Shown here one piece after another: positions 11,305 through 22,300 of a DNA stretch of 64,000 nucleotides. Under the pieces are notes generated by a model, which was not told the DNA's origin, ran no database searches, and saw only the letters and a program-made list of their open reading frames with translations. Both the position numbers and the translations under genes were made by a program. Position 1 is the stretch's first letter; the number at the start of each line of letters is the position of its first letter. The DNA is from Notamacropus eugenii (lineage: Eukaryota; Chordata; Mammalia; Diprotodontia; Macropodidae). The DNA lies in NCBI RefSeq assembly GCF_028372415.1, contig NC_092875.1, forward strand, positions 433,001,877 to 433,065,876, written 5' to 3'.

Positions 11305-11832
11305 TTGCTTGTTTCTAAGCATTTACTACGTGATGAAAATGGTAGTCATCAGTGTACTCCAAACTCTACTTCAGAGAGCACACCTCTGATGGGTTGGCTA
11401 CATTGTTCGAAGGCAAAACACATGCTTGTCAAAAAAAACTATTTTAGGGAGAACTCACACAGGAAAAATGTTCACATGGTGGCCAAAAGAAGTGGTACAA
11501 GGACACTCTCAAGGGCTCTCTCAGGAAATTTGGAATTGATTGTGACACATGGGAGATCCTGGTACAGGACCACTTATCATGGCATGCCCACATCAGAGAA
11601 CGTGCTGAGTTCCATGAGCAAATCAGAATTGAAGTAGCTCAAAAGAAATGCAAGATGTGCAGATTTAGAAAATCCACCCCAAATGTTCACGTGGACTATT
11701 TGTGTCTGACCTGTGGTAGAACATTCTGAGCTCATATTGGTCTAGTTAGACACAGTGGGACATACTGTAACTTGACTCTAGCACAGTGATCCTTTTTGAG
11801 AATGAAGGACAACAACAACCAACCAACCAACC
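11305..11832 (+). mobile_element. RTE-type LINE 3' end
   Basis: Decayed C-terminus of a LINE ORF. Around 11698-11757 it translates as Cys-Leu-Thr-Cys-Gly-Arg-Thr-Phe, a stop, Ala-His-Ile-Gly-Leu and later His, the C2H2-like motif found at the end of many non-LTR retrotransposon proteins. The 3' end is 'gagaatgaaggacaacaaca' followed by a (CCAA)n tail at about 11817-11832, typical of the short microsatellite tails of RTE elements. RTE family naming is from memory. Confidence 0.6.
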
Positions 11833-12244
11833 AGAATGGTGGTCATTATAAAATGATAGCTTTGGGGCTGAAAACTATTTGTGAACTCACACAATAATCA
11901 TTCAGCTACCCTTGCACTGTTCCTCTGTAATATGTTTACATTTTGACAAGGATCTGAATGAGACCAACTGGACTTCTGGTATTTTCAGGAATGTGGGCAG
12001 GCACTTCAGGTTGTAGTTGTCAGACAGGGCTTTCTATGTCTAGCAAAACACACCTCAGAGGTAGTTTTCCATTTACTGGCCTGGGAGAAGACTAGGGTAG
12101 AACTAGGAGCCATAGTGGGAAGTGACAGAGAAGCACATTTATTTAGGCTTGATGGTAAAAAGAAAAACTCATAATAATTAAAGCTATCCAAATATGGAAC
12201 ATGCTGCCTTTAGTGGTAGTAGATGACCCCATGTTGGAATAAAA
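11833..12244. other. Intergenic, no feature recognised
   Basis: No gene. Short open frames on either strand have no recognisable domain. Confidence 0.4.
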
Positions 12245-12541
12245 TACTAGATGATCACTTAGGTTCAATGGCAACTAGTTGGAACAGTGAGTGGATAGAG
12301 TTCTAGGCCTGGAGTCTGGAAGACTCATCTTCATGAGTTGAAATCTTTCCTCAGACACATATTAGTTGTGTGACCTTGGATAAGTCACAACCCTATTTGC
12401 CTCAGTATCCTCATCTATAAAATGAGTTGGAGAAGGAAATTGTAAACCACTCCAGTATCTTTGCCAAGAAAATCCCAAATAGGGTCGTGAAGAGTTGGAT
12501 GTGACTGAAAATGACTAAGCAACAGCACTTGAATTCAAGTA
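12245..12541 (+). mobile_element. Marsupial tRNA-derived CORE-SINE
   Basis: Carries the marsupial SINE signature blocks 'gtgtgaccttggataagtca' and 'ccactccagtatctttgcca', and a tail containing 'ggatgtgactgaaaatgact'. The flanks 'cacttaggttcaa' (about 12257-12269) and 'cacttgaattcaa' (about 12527-12539) agree at 10 of 13 bases and may be a decayed target-site duplication. Confidence 0.82.
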
Positions 12542-13535
12542 AATACCAGATGACCAATTGTTGGGTAAGCCATAAAGAAGATTCATGTGCACATATGTGT
12601 TAGGCTGGATGTACTTCGTTGTTCCAGTTCTTTTTCCGAATGTGTCAGGGTTACTCTGGGTTCTCACCAAAAAAAAGACCATTAAGTGCATTATCTCAAT
12701 CTCATTATTTCTAACATTTAGTAGCAACTGACTTCTAAAGAAGACATTTTGTGATAAAGTCATCCTACATCAAAGGAAGAAACAGTTCACATTCTTAAAA
12801 ATATCAGAATCTTATTATTAGGTTTACTGAAATATAATTTTTGTACCCCATAGAGGTCTTTGAATGGGCAAAGAAAAGATGAGATGCTCCTAGGCCTTGA
12901 GTAGGACCACCATCAGCAATCTGAAGGGAAAGAAGTGTGTATGTATTTAATAGGCAGTCGTTCCCCAAATGTCTATGTGTTGGGGTAGATAGGAGTTACA
13001 GAGAAAGTTGCAGCCCTACAGATGACTTCTCACTAGATATCTAGGAAGTACAGACACCTGTGGTCTCGTTCAGTTGGTGGAGGATGGGGAAAGGGAAAGA
13101 AGGAAAGGAACTTGTATTATTGTAACTTTTGTTAGCTCTAGGTAGTAGTATTCCAGGGTGTTAGCAACATTAGGTGTTAACACTGAAATTGGCTAGTGGG
13201 GAAGAAGAAAGGAGTAGCAGCACAAAACTCCTAAAATGGATCAAAAACTTTCCAGTTTAATATAAAAGGTACCATCTTTACATATATGACAGATGCATCT
13301 ATTTACTAGTGTCCTGGGGATTTGGAGACGGTAATCAACTAAATGGATTGGTGAGAATAGGATTGAAAGGTTCCCCTTTCTTGTCTCTGCTTTGTAGAAA
13401 TCTGTTATTTACGTGAACTAGTAAACAATACAAAAACTACAGTACTTGGGCTGAGCAGAGCTATTGAGGTTTTGGAAACAGGGAAAAGTCTTTTTCTTTT
13501 TAAATGTAAGCAGACACAAAGTACCTTCAGGAGGA

Positions 13536-13536
<1 letters not shown>
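12542..13536. other. Intergenic, no feature recognised
   Basis: No gene or nameable repeat seen up to the GT microsatellite. Confidence 0.4.
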
Positions 13537-13589
<53 letters not shown>

Positions 13590-13604
13590 GTGTGTGTGTG
13601 TGTG
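13537..13604. repeat. (GT)n microsatellite
   Basis: 68-base TG run with a single C interruption near 13585. Confidence 0.98.
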
Positions 13605-14083
13605 AATGTCCCTGTGACTTGATTCTTATGGGAAACAATGGGATCTTCATTTTTAAGGACTTGCATTTTTTGTTTTTGGATTATATATATGAATTCTGAC
13701 CTGGACAGAGATGGGAATATGAGGATTTTACTAGGATTCTTACGCTAAGGAGGAAAGGCATGCACCCAGACATTCTCTAGTAAGTAGCATAAATTCCTTT
13801 ATATTTAATGGGAGAAGGCTGCCATTTATGGTTAGAAAAATCTCAAATAGGAAGCACACCCTTATATACATTATGAATAGCATTATGGAACCTCAGAGAC
13901 CAGATATGACAGAAATAATAGTGGCAGTTAAAGTTTTGTTAGCCCTGACATAGGTGGCAGGGTTCTGAGTTCCCTACAATTCTGTATTGCAGACATTACA
14001 AAGTGATGGACGATAATCTATGAGTAGTAGTAGCTGCTCCCTGAGGACCCAATAGGCCAGTTCCCGGTTAGGCAATGCTGTTA
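13605..14083. other. Intergenic, no feature recognised
   Basis: No gene or nameable repeat seen between the GT microsatellite and the CT-rich tract. Confidence 0.4.
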
Positions 14084-14158
14084 TTTCTTCCTCCTCCTCT
14101 CCCTCTTCCTTTTCCTCCTCCTCTTTTTCTCTTCCTCCTCCTCCTCTTCTCCCTCTGT
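14084..14158. repeat. CT-rich (CCT)n low-complexity tract
   Basis: Polypyrimidine tract of CCT, CTT and TTT units. The minus-strand Glu-rich open frame over it is an artefact. Confidence 0.95.
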
Positions 14159-14199
14159 CCACATAAGAATTCATATCATTATAGGAGGGTGCTCTGTCT

Positions 14200-14866
14200 G
14201 AAGGAATATAAATTTTGATTTCTTACACTTCTCAAGGGATCTTGGGGTTTAGGGGCTAGATATTTTTCTTCCTTATTTATTCTGTCATCCCAACCCCACC
14301 CCCAAATGGGACAATTGACTCTTGTCTCATTTGGTTTTCACTTATGATTTCCTGAAATATAGCTCTGGAAAATGAGTCTTTGATAAAGCCCTTTATGATT
14401 CAAATAAAGTTACATGACTACGCCTTTAAACTCAAATCACTCTGGTTTTCTGGCCAATGATACTTCCCAGACCAGACCTTATTTGTTCATTGTTTGGGTT
14501 TTGATGGCTCAGAAGGAGTGTAAATAGTAATTGTTTCTGTTCTGGCCAGAAAATCTGAGGGTCTTCCCCTCCCAGATTGATTCATTCGTGAAGGCAAACT
14601 AGGCCATCTTTTGCCTCAGTTCTTACCTAGCTTTTAACTGCTGATTGTGCATTGCCCCAGATAAACTGAGACCTGGGAAAGAACTTAGCTTAAAAAAGCC
14701 AATCACCAGCTGTCTTGACTATGTGTTGCCCCTGGTCTCCAATGCCTCTGGTGAAAAGAGTGAAGCTGATGACTCTATACAGCTCTGCTTCACTTCAATT
14801 CACTTGGAAGACAAGACATCAATCTGCCGATGAAACTCATCCTCTGAGAAAAAATGACAAACAACA
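14200..14866 (+). mobile_element. Marsupial interspersed repeat with an RTE-like tail
   Basis: A repeat I recognise as recurrent in marsupial genomes but cannot name. It contains 'ctggccagaaaatctgaggg' and ends with 'cctctgagaaaaaatgacaa' plus 'acaacaat'. That tail resembles the tails of the RTE LINE at about 11785-11816 and of the SINE at about 5588-5616, suggesting that one RTE-type machinery mobilised all three. The 5' limit is a guess. Confidence 0.45.
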
Positions 14867-14869
14867 ATA

Positions 14870-15300
14870 TAGTTTAGTATTGATATTACCTCATTTTGGT
14901 GCCTTTTATCATAATGTAGTTTCCCTGTTTATCTCTTTTAATTAAATCTATTTTAGTTTTATTTTGTCTGAGATTCTGATGGCTACCCCTGCTTTTTTGC
15001 ATCAATTGAAGTATAATAAATTCTATTGCAGCCCTTTATTTTTACTCTATGTGTATCCTTCATTTTTAAAATGTGTTTCTTGTAAACAACACATTGTTGG
15101 ATTCTGATTTTTAATCCATTTTGCTATCCATTTCTGATTTATGGGTAAGTTCATCCCATTCACATTCCAAGTTATGATTGATAGCTGCTTTTTTAATGAG
15201 TTATTTTCATTAAATTTTTGCGTGTATTTTCCTATTAGGCCAATACTATTTTTAAGGTGTCATTTTCTTCAGCATTTTTTGTGCCTTTCTTACCAAGCTG
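14870..15300 (-). mobile_element. L1 ORF2 5' (endonuclease) region, antisense
   Basis: In plus orientation the block reads 'gatggctacccctgcttttt' and later 'tttcttgtaaacaacacatt' and 'cccattcacattccaagtta'. This is the reverse complement of the start of mammalian L1 ORF2, where the endonuclease opens with a conserved 'NGLN'-type segment. Heavily decayed. Orientation and family come from remembered L1 sequence. Confidence 0.6.
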
Positions 15301-15539
15301 CTAATATTTTTTCATAATTTTCTTCCTTTGCTTTTCTTTCTTTACTTAAATTTTTTTCTGCCACTTTGATTTTAAAGACTTTTCCCCACACACACTCTTC
15401 TAGGAATTCTTTGTGGGTTTGTGTCCAATTCACATTTTTCTTTGAGGCTTTTTTTCTAGGTGTTTTGACTTCACTGTCTTATTCTGCATTGGTGTCCTGA
15501 TCTTTCCTGTCACCACAATAGCTTTTTAAGGTCTGGCTC

Positions 15540-16460
15540 TTTTTTGGTTTTTGTTTGCTCATTTTTTTCCATTCTATTTCTTGGTTTAGAACTTTCTGTT
15601 AATGTAGGGCTCTGTCAGCAGTGTGTGCAGAGTAGGCAGAATGGGGGCTCTGCCTCAAGTTTCAGACTTTTTCCATTGCTGTTTTCAGAGTTAATTCTGG
15701 GCATTTGGAAGTTTTCAGTGCTTCAAAGTAATGTCATCTGGGGAGAGGTGTAGTCACTGTTCTCTTGGTCAGCTCTCTGGTGCTTACCCAGGAAGGGTCC
15801 CTGATGCTTTAGTATTTCAATCAGTACTGCTCCTCAGGGTCCCTTTTCCTTGGGACCAGAAGTCATACTGTTCCTCAGGGTCGTTGATCCCTTGAGGATG
15901 GAAATGTTACTACCTCTCAGGGTTTCCATTCCTTTTTACCAAAAGTTCTCCTCTCTGCCCTTGAACTGTGACCTACAGGTGGTTATTCATAATGGAGATG
16001 TCGGAGAGTTGCCCCTCAGGTCTTCCACTATCTCTTAATCAAAAGTGCTCTTCTTTGCACTTGAACTATGACCCAGAAGTAGGTTTAGACAGTGGAGATA
16101 CCAAATAACATCTGGTCCTGCCCTCAGTTCTAGCACAAGGGTGTCCTGTAATCTCTTTCTGAAAAGTTGCCAGATCCCTTTACATCTTGGACTTGGGAGC
16201 TCCTGAAGCTGCTGTTGCTTCTGTCACCACCATCTAGTCCCATCACTAATGTTTGATCCATGTGGGCTCCAAGTCAGCTTCTTCCATCATGTCACAGATC
16301 TCTCTTTCTGACCTCTTGTGTTATCTCGGGCTGGAAGAATGTCTCACGCTGACCTTTGTTGACTCTGCTACTCCAGAACTCAATTTCAGGTGCTATTTTA
16401 AAGTTTATAGAATCATATCAGATGAGTACTTCTCTACTCTGCTATATTGATTCTGCCACT
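15540..16460. other. Unclassified GC-richer block next to the antisense L1
   Basis: About 900 bases with higher GC than the flanks and an internal near-repeat: 'tgcccttgaactgtgaccta' (about 15956) and 'tgcacttgaactatgaccca' (about 16055) each follow a related 'ctcttaatcaaaagt' or 'tttttaccaaaagt' segment. Several short open frames (15544-15753, 15850-16038, 16253-16450) have no recognisable domain. It could be the 5' region of the adjacent L1 or part of an old retroviral element; I cannot decide. Confidence 0.35.
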
Positions 16461-16719
16461 GGAAGACCCTAGGCAATTGTTGTCCATTTTTGTATCTAAG
16501 TTTTCCAGACCACATGGGTTGGCACACCATAGCTGTTGGCTTATGTTATTCTGTAGCTACCTAGACCTGACCTTACCATATTCTGCTGAGTCTTGTTCCT
16601 CCCTTTAGAAACATTCTTCTCCTTTATTTCATACCTTCCTACTTCTCTCCCCTAACTCTTTGTGTTAGAGAAATTAAATGTAGAATTTGCAAAGTTTTTG
16701 TAAATTTTCTTGTTTGCAA

Positions 16720-16930
16720 GATATTTTATATATTTTGTCATTTGATCTTTACAAGAACCCTGTGAGATCAAGCCCATCTTATAGGTAAGGAAACTGAGGC
16801 CTAGAGAAGTTGAGTAACTTGGTCACATAGTCACATAATTAGTAAGTATTCAAAGTATCATTTTAAACCAGGGCTTTCCTCATTGGAAATTTCTGTTTTC
16901 CCATTATACTATTCTGCTCCTCATGGGGAA
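16720..16930 (-). mobile_element. MIR/THER-type SINE
   Basis: Antisense CORE-SINE signature 'aaggaaactgaggcctagag' followed by a region equivalent to 'gtcacatagtc' and 'ccagggctttcctc'. Confidence 0.7.
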
Positions 16931-17184
16931 AGGCTAATTCCTTGGCTGGGATATACAAATTAACTGATCATTTGGTGAAAATCCTCTGATCTTTATTTAG
17001 CTTAAAGGAACAACTCTAAGTAGAGGAGGGGGGAGTAAAGTAGAAGGGCAGGGCTGACTAGGGCAGGAAGTGGTGGTAGAAAAGGAACTAATCTTGGCAG
17101 CTAGGATCGATGTCCTTCTCCTACCTTTCAAATTATATCTTAAAAACAGACTTCAAAAGATGACCTTTGGGCAAACTGTATATC

Positions 17185-17292
17185 TGGATGGGATATAAAA
17201 TGTAAACTTTTTAAGGGCAGGGACTATTCCATTTTAGTCTTCATTTTCCCAGTAACTAGACCAGTACCTGCTACATAATAGGTACTTAATGA
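17185..17292 (+). mobile_element. L2 LINE 3' tail
   Basis: Contains 'ttaagggcagggactattcc' and 'acataataggtacttaatga', the conserved 3' end of L2, followed directly by a GGAA microsatellite. Confidence 0.75.
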
Positions 17293-17299
17293 ATGCTAT

Positions 17300-17489
17300 T
17301 GGAAGGAAAGAAGAAAGGAAAGAAGGAAGGAAAGAAGGAAGGAAGGAAGGAAGGAAGGGAGGAAGGAAGGAAGGAAGGAAGGAAGGAAGGAAGGAAGGAA
17401 GGAAGGAAGGAAGGAAGGAAGGAAGGAAAGAAGGAAGGAAGGAAGGAAGAAAGGAAGGAAGGAAGAAAAGAAGGAAGGAAGGAAGGAAA
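17300..17489. repeat. (GGAA)n microsatellite
   Basis: About 190 bases of GGAA/GAAA tetranucleotides grown from the end of an L2 tail. Long open frames on both strands here are repeat artefacts. GGAA arrays can bind ETS-family factors, but nothing here shows such a role. Confidence 0.97.
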
Positions 17490-17839
17490 ATCTAGGTGAG
17501 GCATCCAATGCATTTTCTTGTGATGTTTTCATTTTATAGGCTTGTTTTTTTGCGTGTGTACATGCCTTTCTTGTTCTTTGCATATTACAATGTTTGTGAG
17601 GATTTTAGATGGTAAATATTCAATAAAAAGGAAAATTTAATTTAAAATATACGGTGTCTCTTTGGAGAAGATAATCATACATACAGAAGGAGATATAAAG
17701 AAATAAATTGGCTTTTTAGACCTTGCTAAATTGTATAGATATATATGCATACCTATGTTATGGTTACACCAAAAACTGTTGTGATTTTTTTAGTCTCCCT
17801 GTAGAGGGGGAGGTCAAAGTCAGAGACTCTACCCACGCA
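17490..17839. other. Intergenic, mostly unassigned
   Basis: AT-rich, no gene. The words 'ccaaaaactgttgtg' (about 17769) and 'ccaaaaactgttagg' (about 17847) repeat each other just outside and at the edge of the probable LTR. Confidence 0.4.
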
Positions 17840-18690
17840 GGGAAGCCAAAAACTGTTAGGGTTTCATGATGTATTGTTCAGTCAGACCACCTCTAATCCA
17901 AGTATAGGCATTTACTGAGATTGATGCCTCTGATGAAGCGTGCTAAGTTCCAAGAGGAACCAGCAACTTCAGAGAAAGCAAGACAGATTTTTATAGGATA
18001 AAGATGCAATTACATAACAGAAATTATGAACATTAAAAAGGCAGGAGGAGTTAGTCAAAGGATTAGGTAATAGGGGAGGGGAGGGGCCCCACCAGGGGTC
18101 CCACCCACAGTGGAACTACGTATGCGATTGCCCACAATGTATGCCAAAAAACCCATTTTGGGTGTGTATCTATGTGTAGTAATGATATTATAATAAGTCT
18201 GTCTGTGTCATAAGTTCACTTTAGGTCAGTTCTTTACTATTACTGCACAGGTGCCTACTTAGGGAAAGTCCCTTCTGTTGTTTTGGGTTCCACATCTTGC
18301 TTGGGCATCCTAATGGTGCTGCTTTCTGATTGACTGACTGTTATGGTCCTGTCTGAGACTAGATGGATGTGGTTATGGTTGAGTGCATGTACACACCTGC
18401 TGTTTCTGTGGGAAATATGAGAAATGGGTCCGGAGGAAGTGGCTAGCTAGAGGCACTGACTGGGATCCCATCACATGGATACTATTGCTATTTCTGTGAG
18501 AAATGTGAGTTCATGGACACATTTGTTGTTCTAGTGAGCAGTGAGACATATATAGGGAAGTTTAGGATATTGAGTGGTGGGTAGGGTGAGTGACTAGGTA
18601 TGGGCAGTGGGCCTAATGTTCAGTGGAGACTATAAGGAAGTTAGAATATTGGGGCTGGTGGCAGCTTTATTAGGATTCTATCACTTATAT
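17840..18690 (-). mobile_element. Probable solitary LTR of an endogenous retrovirus
   Basis: Read on the minus strand, the block begins with 'tgatagaatcctaataaagc'. It contains a TATA-like 'cctataaaaatctgtcttgc' near 17990 and a polyadenylation-like 'cagtaaatgcctat' near 17912, and ends around 'gaaaccctaaca' at about 17858. That order (TG start, TATA, polyA signal, CA end) is the plan of an LTR. No gag, pol or env sequence is seen next to it. I also associate the sequence with a recurrent marsupial repeat. Exact ends are uncertain. Confidence 0.5.
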
Positions 18691-19079
18691 GTATTTCTTT
18701 AAAAAAATTTTATGTATGTATGAAACTTAGTTTTTCACACAAATAATTTTCTTGTTTTCTTTGTATATTTCAATATTTGTTATCATCAAGTTCATAATCA
18801 AAATTAAATTTCATTAAAAATGTTCTTTTTGATGACAGCCCCTGCATAGGGGATAATGCTGAATTTGTGATCATCTTTCTTAGGATGATGCTCCTGGCTG
18901 AGGCATTCAACCTACATATCACAGTTTTCTTTTGTAAACATGAAACTTTCCAAGCGTTCTTTAGCCATCTTAGATTTTCTATGCAGTCTGAGGACAAGAG
19001 AATTCCCCAAATCAGATTGTCAACCATGGGGTTTTGATTATAGGCCCAGTTAGCAATTTTATGGTGTTTCCTCATCAAT
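18691..19079. other. Intergenic, no feature recognised
   Basis: AT-rich sequence with no nameable repeat. The minus-strand open frame 18770-19084 has no recognisable domain. Confidence 0.4.
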
Positions 19080-19285
19080 TTCACTGGGTCCAGCTGTCTC
19101 TACATAGCTGACTACAAGGTCTCTATATTCAACTCTAGTCTCCTGGTCAACTCTAACCCTAATCCACTGGAGGTCATATAGGCATTTTAGATTTAATATG
19201 CTCCAAACAAAACTCATTGTCTTTCCCCCTAAATTCACCCATCTTCCCAACTTTTTAAATTTCTCTTGAGGGCTCTGTCATTGTC
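19080..19285 (+). mobile_element. L2 LINE, segment 5' of a nested SINE
   Basis: Resembles the L2 ORF2 C-terminal region ('caaaactcattgtctttccc' near 19206 is a conserved L2 string). It is split from its continuation at 19596 by an antisense SINE. Confidence 0.65.
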
Positions 19286-19595
19286 TCAGATAACAACTAC
19301 CACCAAACTTTCATATAGCACTTTTGGGTTTGCAAATCACTTTACAAATATTATATCACTTTTCCTCACAATGGCCATGGGAGGTTAGTACTTAACCCTA
19401 ACCCTCAATTTTAACCCTTGATTGTTGTTTTGTAGATGAGAAACCAAGACAGCAGAAGTTAAGTTAAGCAGAAGTTAAGAAGTCACTTCCCCAGGGTCAC
19501 ATTGCTACCAAGTGTCTGAGGCTGGATTTTTTTTACTCATGTCTTCCCAAATTCAGGTCCAGTGATTTATCCATGGTACCACTTAGTAGCCTCCA
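19286..19595 (-). mobile_element. MIR/THER-type SINE nested in L2
   Basis: Antisense CORE-SINE. It shows 'tttgcaaatcactttacaaa', then 'gtagatgagaaaccaagaca', then 'agggtcacattgctacc', in the order expected for an inverted MIR/THER copy. It includes two telomere-like 'ccctaa' units (near 19395) that look fortuitous. Confidence 0.7.
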
Positions 19596-20345
19596 GTCAC
19601 CCAGGGAGTCATCTTTGACTCCTCACTTTTCCTCATCCCACATAGTAAATCAATTGCCAAGTCACGTTGATGCTATCTCTATAGCAGTTCTAGAATCTGT
19701 CTCCTCATTTACTACATAGTTCAGGCCCTCAATCATCTCCTGCCTAGAACACTGTAGTAGTTTCCTGCTTGATCTTATTACCAACAACCTCTCCTCTCTC
19801 CAATGTATCCTCCATACAGCTGCCAAAATGATATTCCTAAAACTTAGATTTGCCCGTGCTACTCCCCATGTTACTAGATGGACTCCCTATTACATCGAAG
19901 ATCTAAATGCGAATTCCTTGTTTTGGTAATTAAAATCCTTTACAATCTGACTCCAACTTACCTATTCAGATGTATTTTCACCATATTCCCTTTTATGTTC
20001 CAGCTGTGGAACATAGTTTACTCACTGTTCCCAATACACATTTTCTCTCTCATCTTTGTGACTTGGTACAGACTGTGTTTACTATACCTCGTTTGTACTC
20101 ACTACTCACCTCTGTGCTTTAGAATACGGTCTCCTTACATCCTCAGCTTGTGTCACCTCTGACTTCAGATCTTTCCTCATCCCCCAAGTTAATAACGTTC
20201 CCCTCTCCCCCCAATTATTTTATGTTTGCTTTGTATGTATGTTGTATTTATTTGCGTGTATATTTGTTTCCCTGATTAGAATGTACATTTCCTGAGGGCA
20301 GACGCTGGTTCATTTTTCTTTAGCACCTCTTGCAGTTCGTGGGAC
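19596..20345 (+). mobile_element. L2 LINE 3' end
   Basis: Continues the L2: 'ggagtcatctttgactcctc', then 'ccatacagctgccaaaatga', 'aatcctttacaatctgactc', and the tail 'cctgagggcagacgctggtt'. The segments appear in the normal L2 order. Its reading frames are broken throughout. Confidence 0.75.
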
Positions 20346-20374
20346 TTTGCAGCATAAAACAGCAAGATAAATAA

Positions 20375-20580
20375 TTCACAGGATCATAGCATCATGGATC
20401 AAGAACAGGAAAGGATCTTGGAGGCCATGTGGTCTAACATTCATTTCGCAAATGAGGAAACTGTGACCCTCAAAAGTTAAATGATTTGCCTGAGGTCACA
20501 CAGGTAGTAAGCATCAGAGGCAGAATGTGAACCCAGATCTTCTCACTCTAGAACCTATTTTTCTTTTGACACAAGTGATA
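20375..20580 (-). mobile_element. MIR-type SINE
   Basis: 'aaatgaggaaactgtgaccc' followed by 'tgaggtcacacaggtagtaa' and 'gaacccagatcttctcactc', an inverted MIR/THER. Confidence 0.7.
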
Positions 20581-21051
20581 TCTGGAGCATAAGAAGCATA
20601 GCTAGTTTTTTCACTGGGAAAAAAAAGCTTTTAGGTCCTGCAGCTTGTTAATGGCAGACACATGATTAGAGCCCAGTTCCCCTAACTGCATTACTAAAAA
20701 AAGTCCAGCTCTCTGATTTTATTGATTTGGAAACTCCTAGTGAAAAAACTACATTTCCCAATCCAGATCAAAGCCTGCTGTACAGTTTTTTACACATAGT
20801 ATTCCCTGAGGCCATGAGAGATTAAATGACTTGCCAATGTTAGTGCAACATTATTCAAAGGATGTTTTAGATGTGGGACTTGAACCCAAATCTTCCTGCC
20901 ATCAGAGACGCTTATACCACACTGTTTCTATATCTTTAAAAAAAAAATCATAAAAATGAAACAGTGGCACTTTTAACACTAAGCTATCCAAGTTTTAGAA
21001 GTGCATAATACTCATCATTATCTTAGTTGATGTTTACAACCATTCTGTGAG
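20581..21051. other. Intergenic with a second faint inverted MIR-like stretch
   Basis: No gene. About 20790-20930 ('gagattaaatgacttgccaa' to 'ggacttgaacccaaatcttc') looks like another very old inverted SINE. Confidence 0.45.
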
Positions 21052-21137
<86 letters not shown>

Positions 21138-21165
21138 ATAGTAGTAGTAATAGTAGTAGAAGTGG
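21052..21165. repeat. (ATT)n-(AGT)n compound microsatellite
   Basis: Runs of TTA followed by TAG trinucleotides, about 110 bases. Ser- and Leu-run open frames here are artefacts. Confidence 0.97.
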
Positions 21166-21269
21166 AAGTAAAAGTGATTTCACCAGTGTAGAGGCTCCTC
21201 CCACTGACACAAAATGCAACCTCTTCATGCTCTTAGCAGACAGTCTTTATGAGACATGAGAGAAAAGAA

Positions 21270-22110
21270 AAAGTTCTTTAATTGGTGGCCAACTTATAGT
21301 GGTGACATATTCTGCACAAATCAAAGCAAGCAGTAAGACAACAGTTCTCAAATATGTTTCCAAGACTGTATCTGAAACCTTCCCAGGTGTGTAGGGGTAA
21401 AATTAGGGAGAGGGGTTGACTTGCCAGAACTTTTACTCTGTCAAATGAGAGAAACGATGATTTCTCTCATATTAATAATCAAGTATTAACTGAGATTAAG
21501 GTTTCCCCTTTCAATTTCCTCTTTCAGAGATAAACCCCTAGAGGACATTCAGCCAGACTCTGAAGGACATTGCTGATCGATGAGATTGCCCAAATCCTCA
21601 GGGTCCATGCTTTTTGATCATGGGTGGGACCCTAACCAACCAGAAGATCTTAGAAACAGAAACCAATCTAGGTGAGGTCTTGCCCAAAGGAAATAAGTCC
21701 CTGTCTGTCCTTGGAACCTTCTATTAGAATTTTGGGTGACCCACTTTATGAAGGGGAAAACCAACCAGTGAGGTCTGGATAGAAATGGATTCTTTCATCC
21801 TGATTGCTGGAGGTGGCTGTCTCACCATTAGGTCATATTTTCTGCAGGAGAAGCTGAAGACTTTTTTCCTACCTCCTTATGAATATACCCACCAGGGCCC
21901 TCACTGATTACTAATCAGTCAGAGCTGATTTACACCCTCTGGTACACCCCCTTTTCCACAGACTTTTTAAGCATTCAGAGGCTCTTAAGGTTCATCTTTG
22001 GTCCCTGAGAGTGTCACTGGTCTCTTTTATTAATTATTTGCTAGCCATGGGTAATAAATGATTGTAATTACTCAGAAAAGTTTCTCAGATTTTTCATATG
22101 TCACAAAGCC
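21270..22110 (+). mobile_element. Possible LTR-type repeat
   Basis: Non-coding block with a promoter/R-region-like ending: 'gactttttaagcattcagag' near 21961, then 'cactggtctcttttattaat', then 'gggtaataaatgattgtaat' with an AATAAA near 22052. The layout suggests an old LTR in plus orientation. No retroviral genes are adjacent and the ends are undefined. It may equally be ordinary unique sequence. Confidence 0.3.
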
Positions 22111-22129
22111 TGCATTTAAAAACTCAGAG

Positions 22130-22300
22130 ACATTTTCACAAGTTCAAATCTTGCCTAAGACACATTCTCTTTGTGTGAAACCCTGGGCTCATCATTTAAC
22201 ATTGCTTAACCTTGGTTTCCTCATATGCAAAATAAAGGAGTTAGACTCAATGGCCTCTAAGGCCTCTTCCAGATCTAAGTCCATGATTCTTGGTGTAGCA
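22130..22300 (+). mobile_element. MIR/THER-type SINE
   Basis: 'gttcaaatcttgcctaagac' through 'ggtttcctcatatgcaaaat' to 'ttccagatctaagtccatga', in the sense order of a MIR. Confidence 0.75.

Noticed and set aside
11305-11637. Open frame of 110 codons as a host gene
   Set aside because: It lies in the RTE LINE 3' end and matches no host protein that I recognise.
13405-13699. Three overlapping open frames with Thr-His or Val-Cys repeats
   Set aside because: Produced by the GT microsatellite; no domain on either side.
17286-17583. Lys-Glu-Gly-Arg and Phe-Leu-Pro-Ser repeat proteins
   Set aside because: Produced by the GGAA microsatellite.
19391-19415. Interstitial telomere repeat
   Set aside because: Only about two and a half CCCTAA units inside a SINE; too short to be meaningful.
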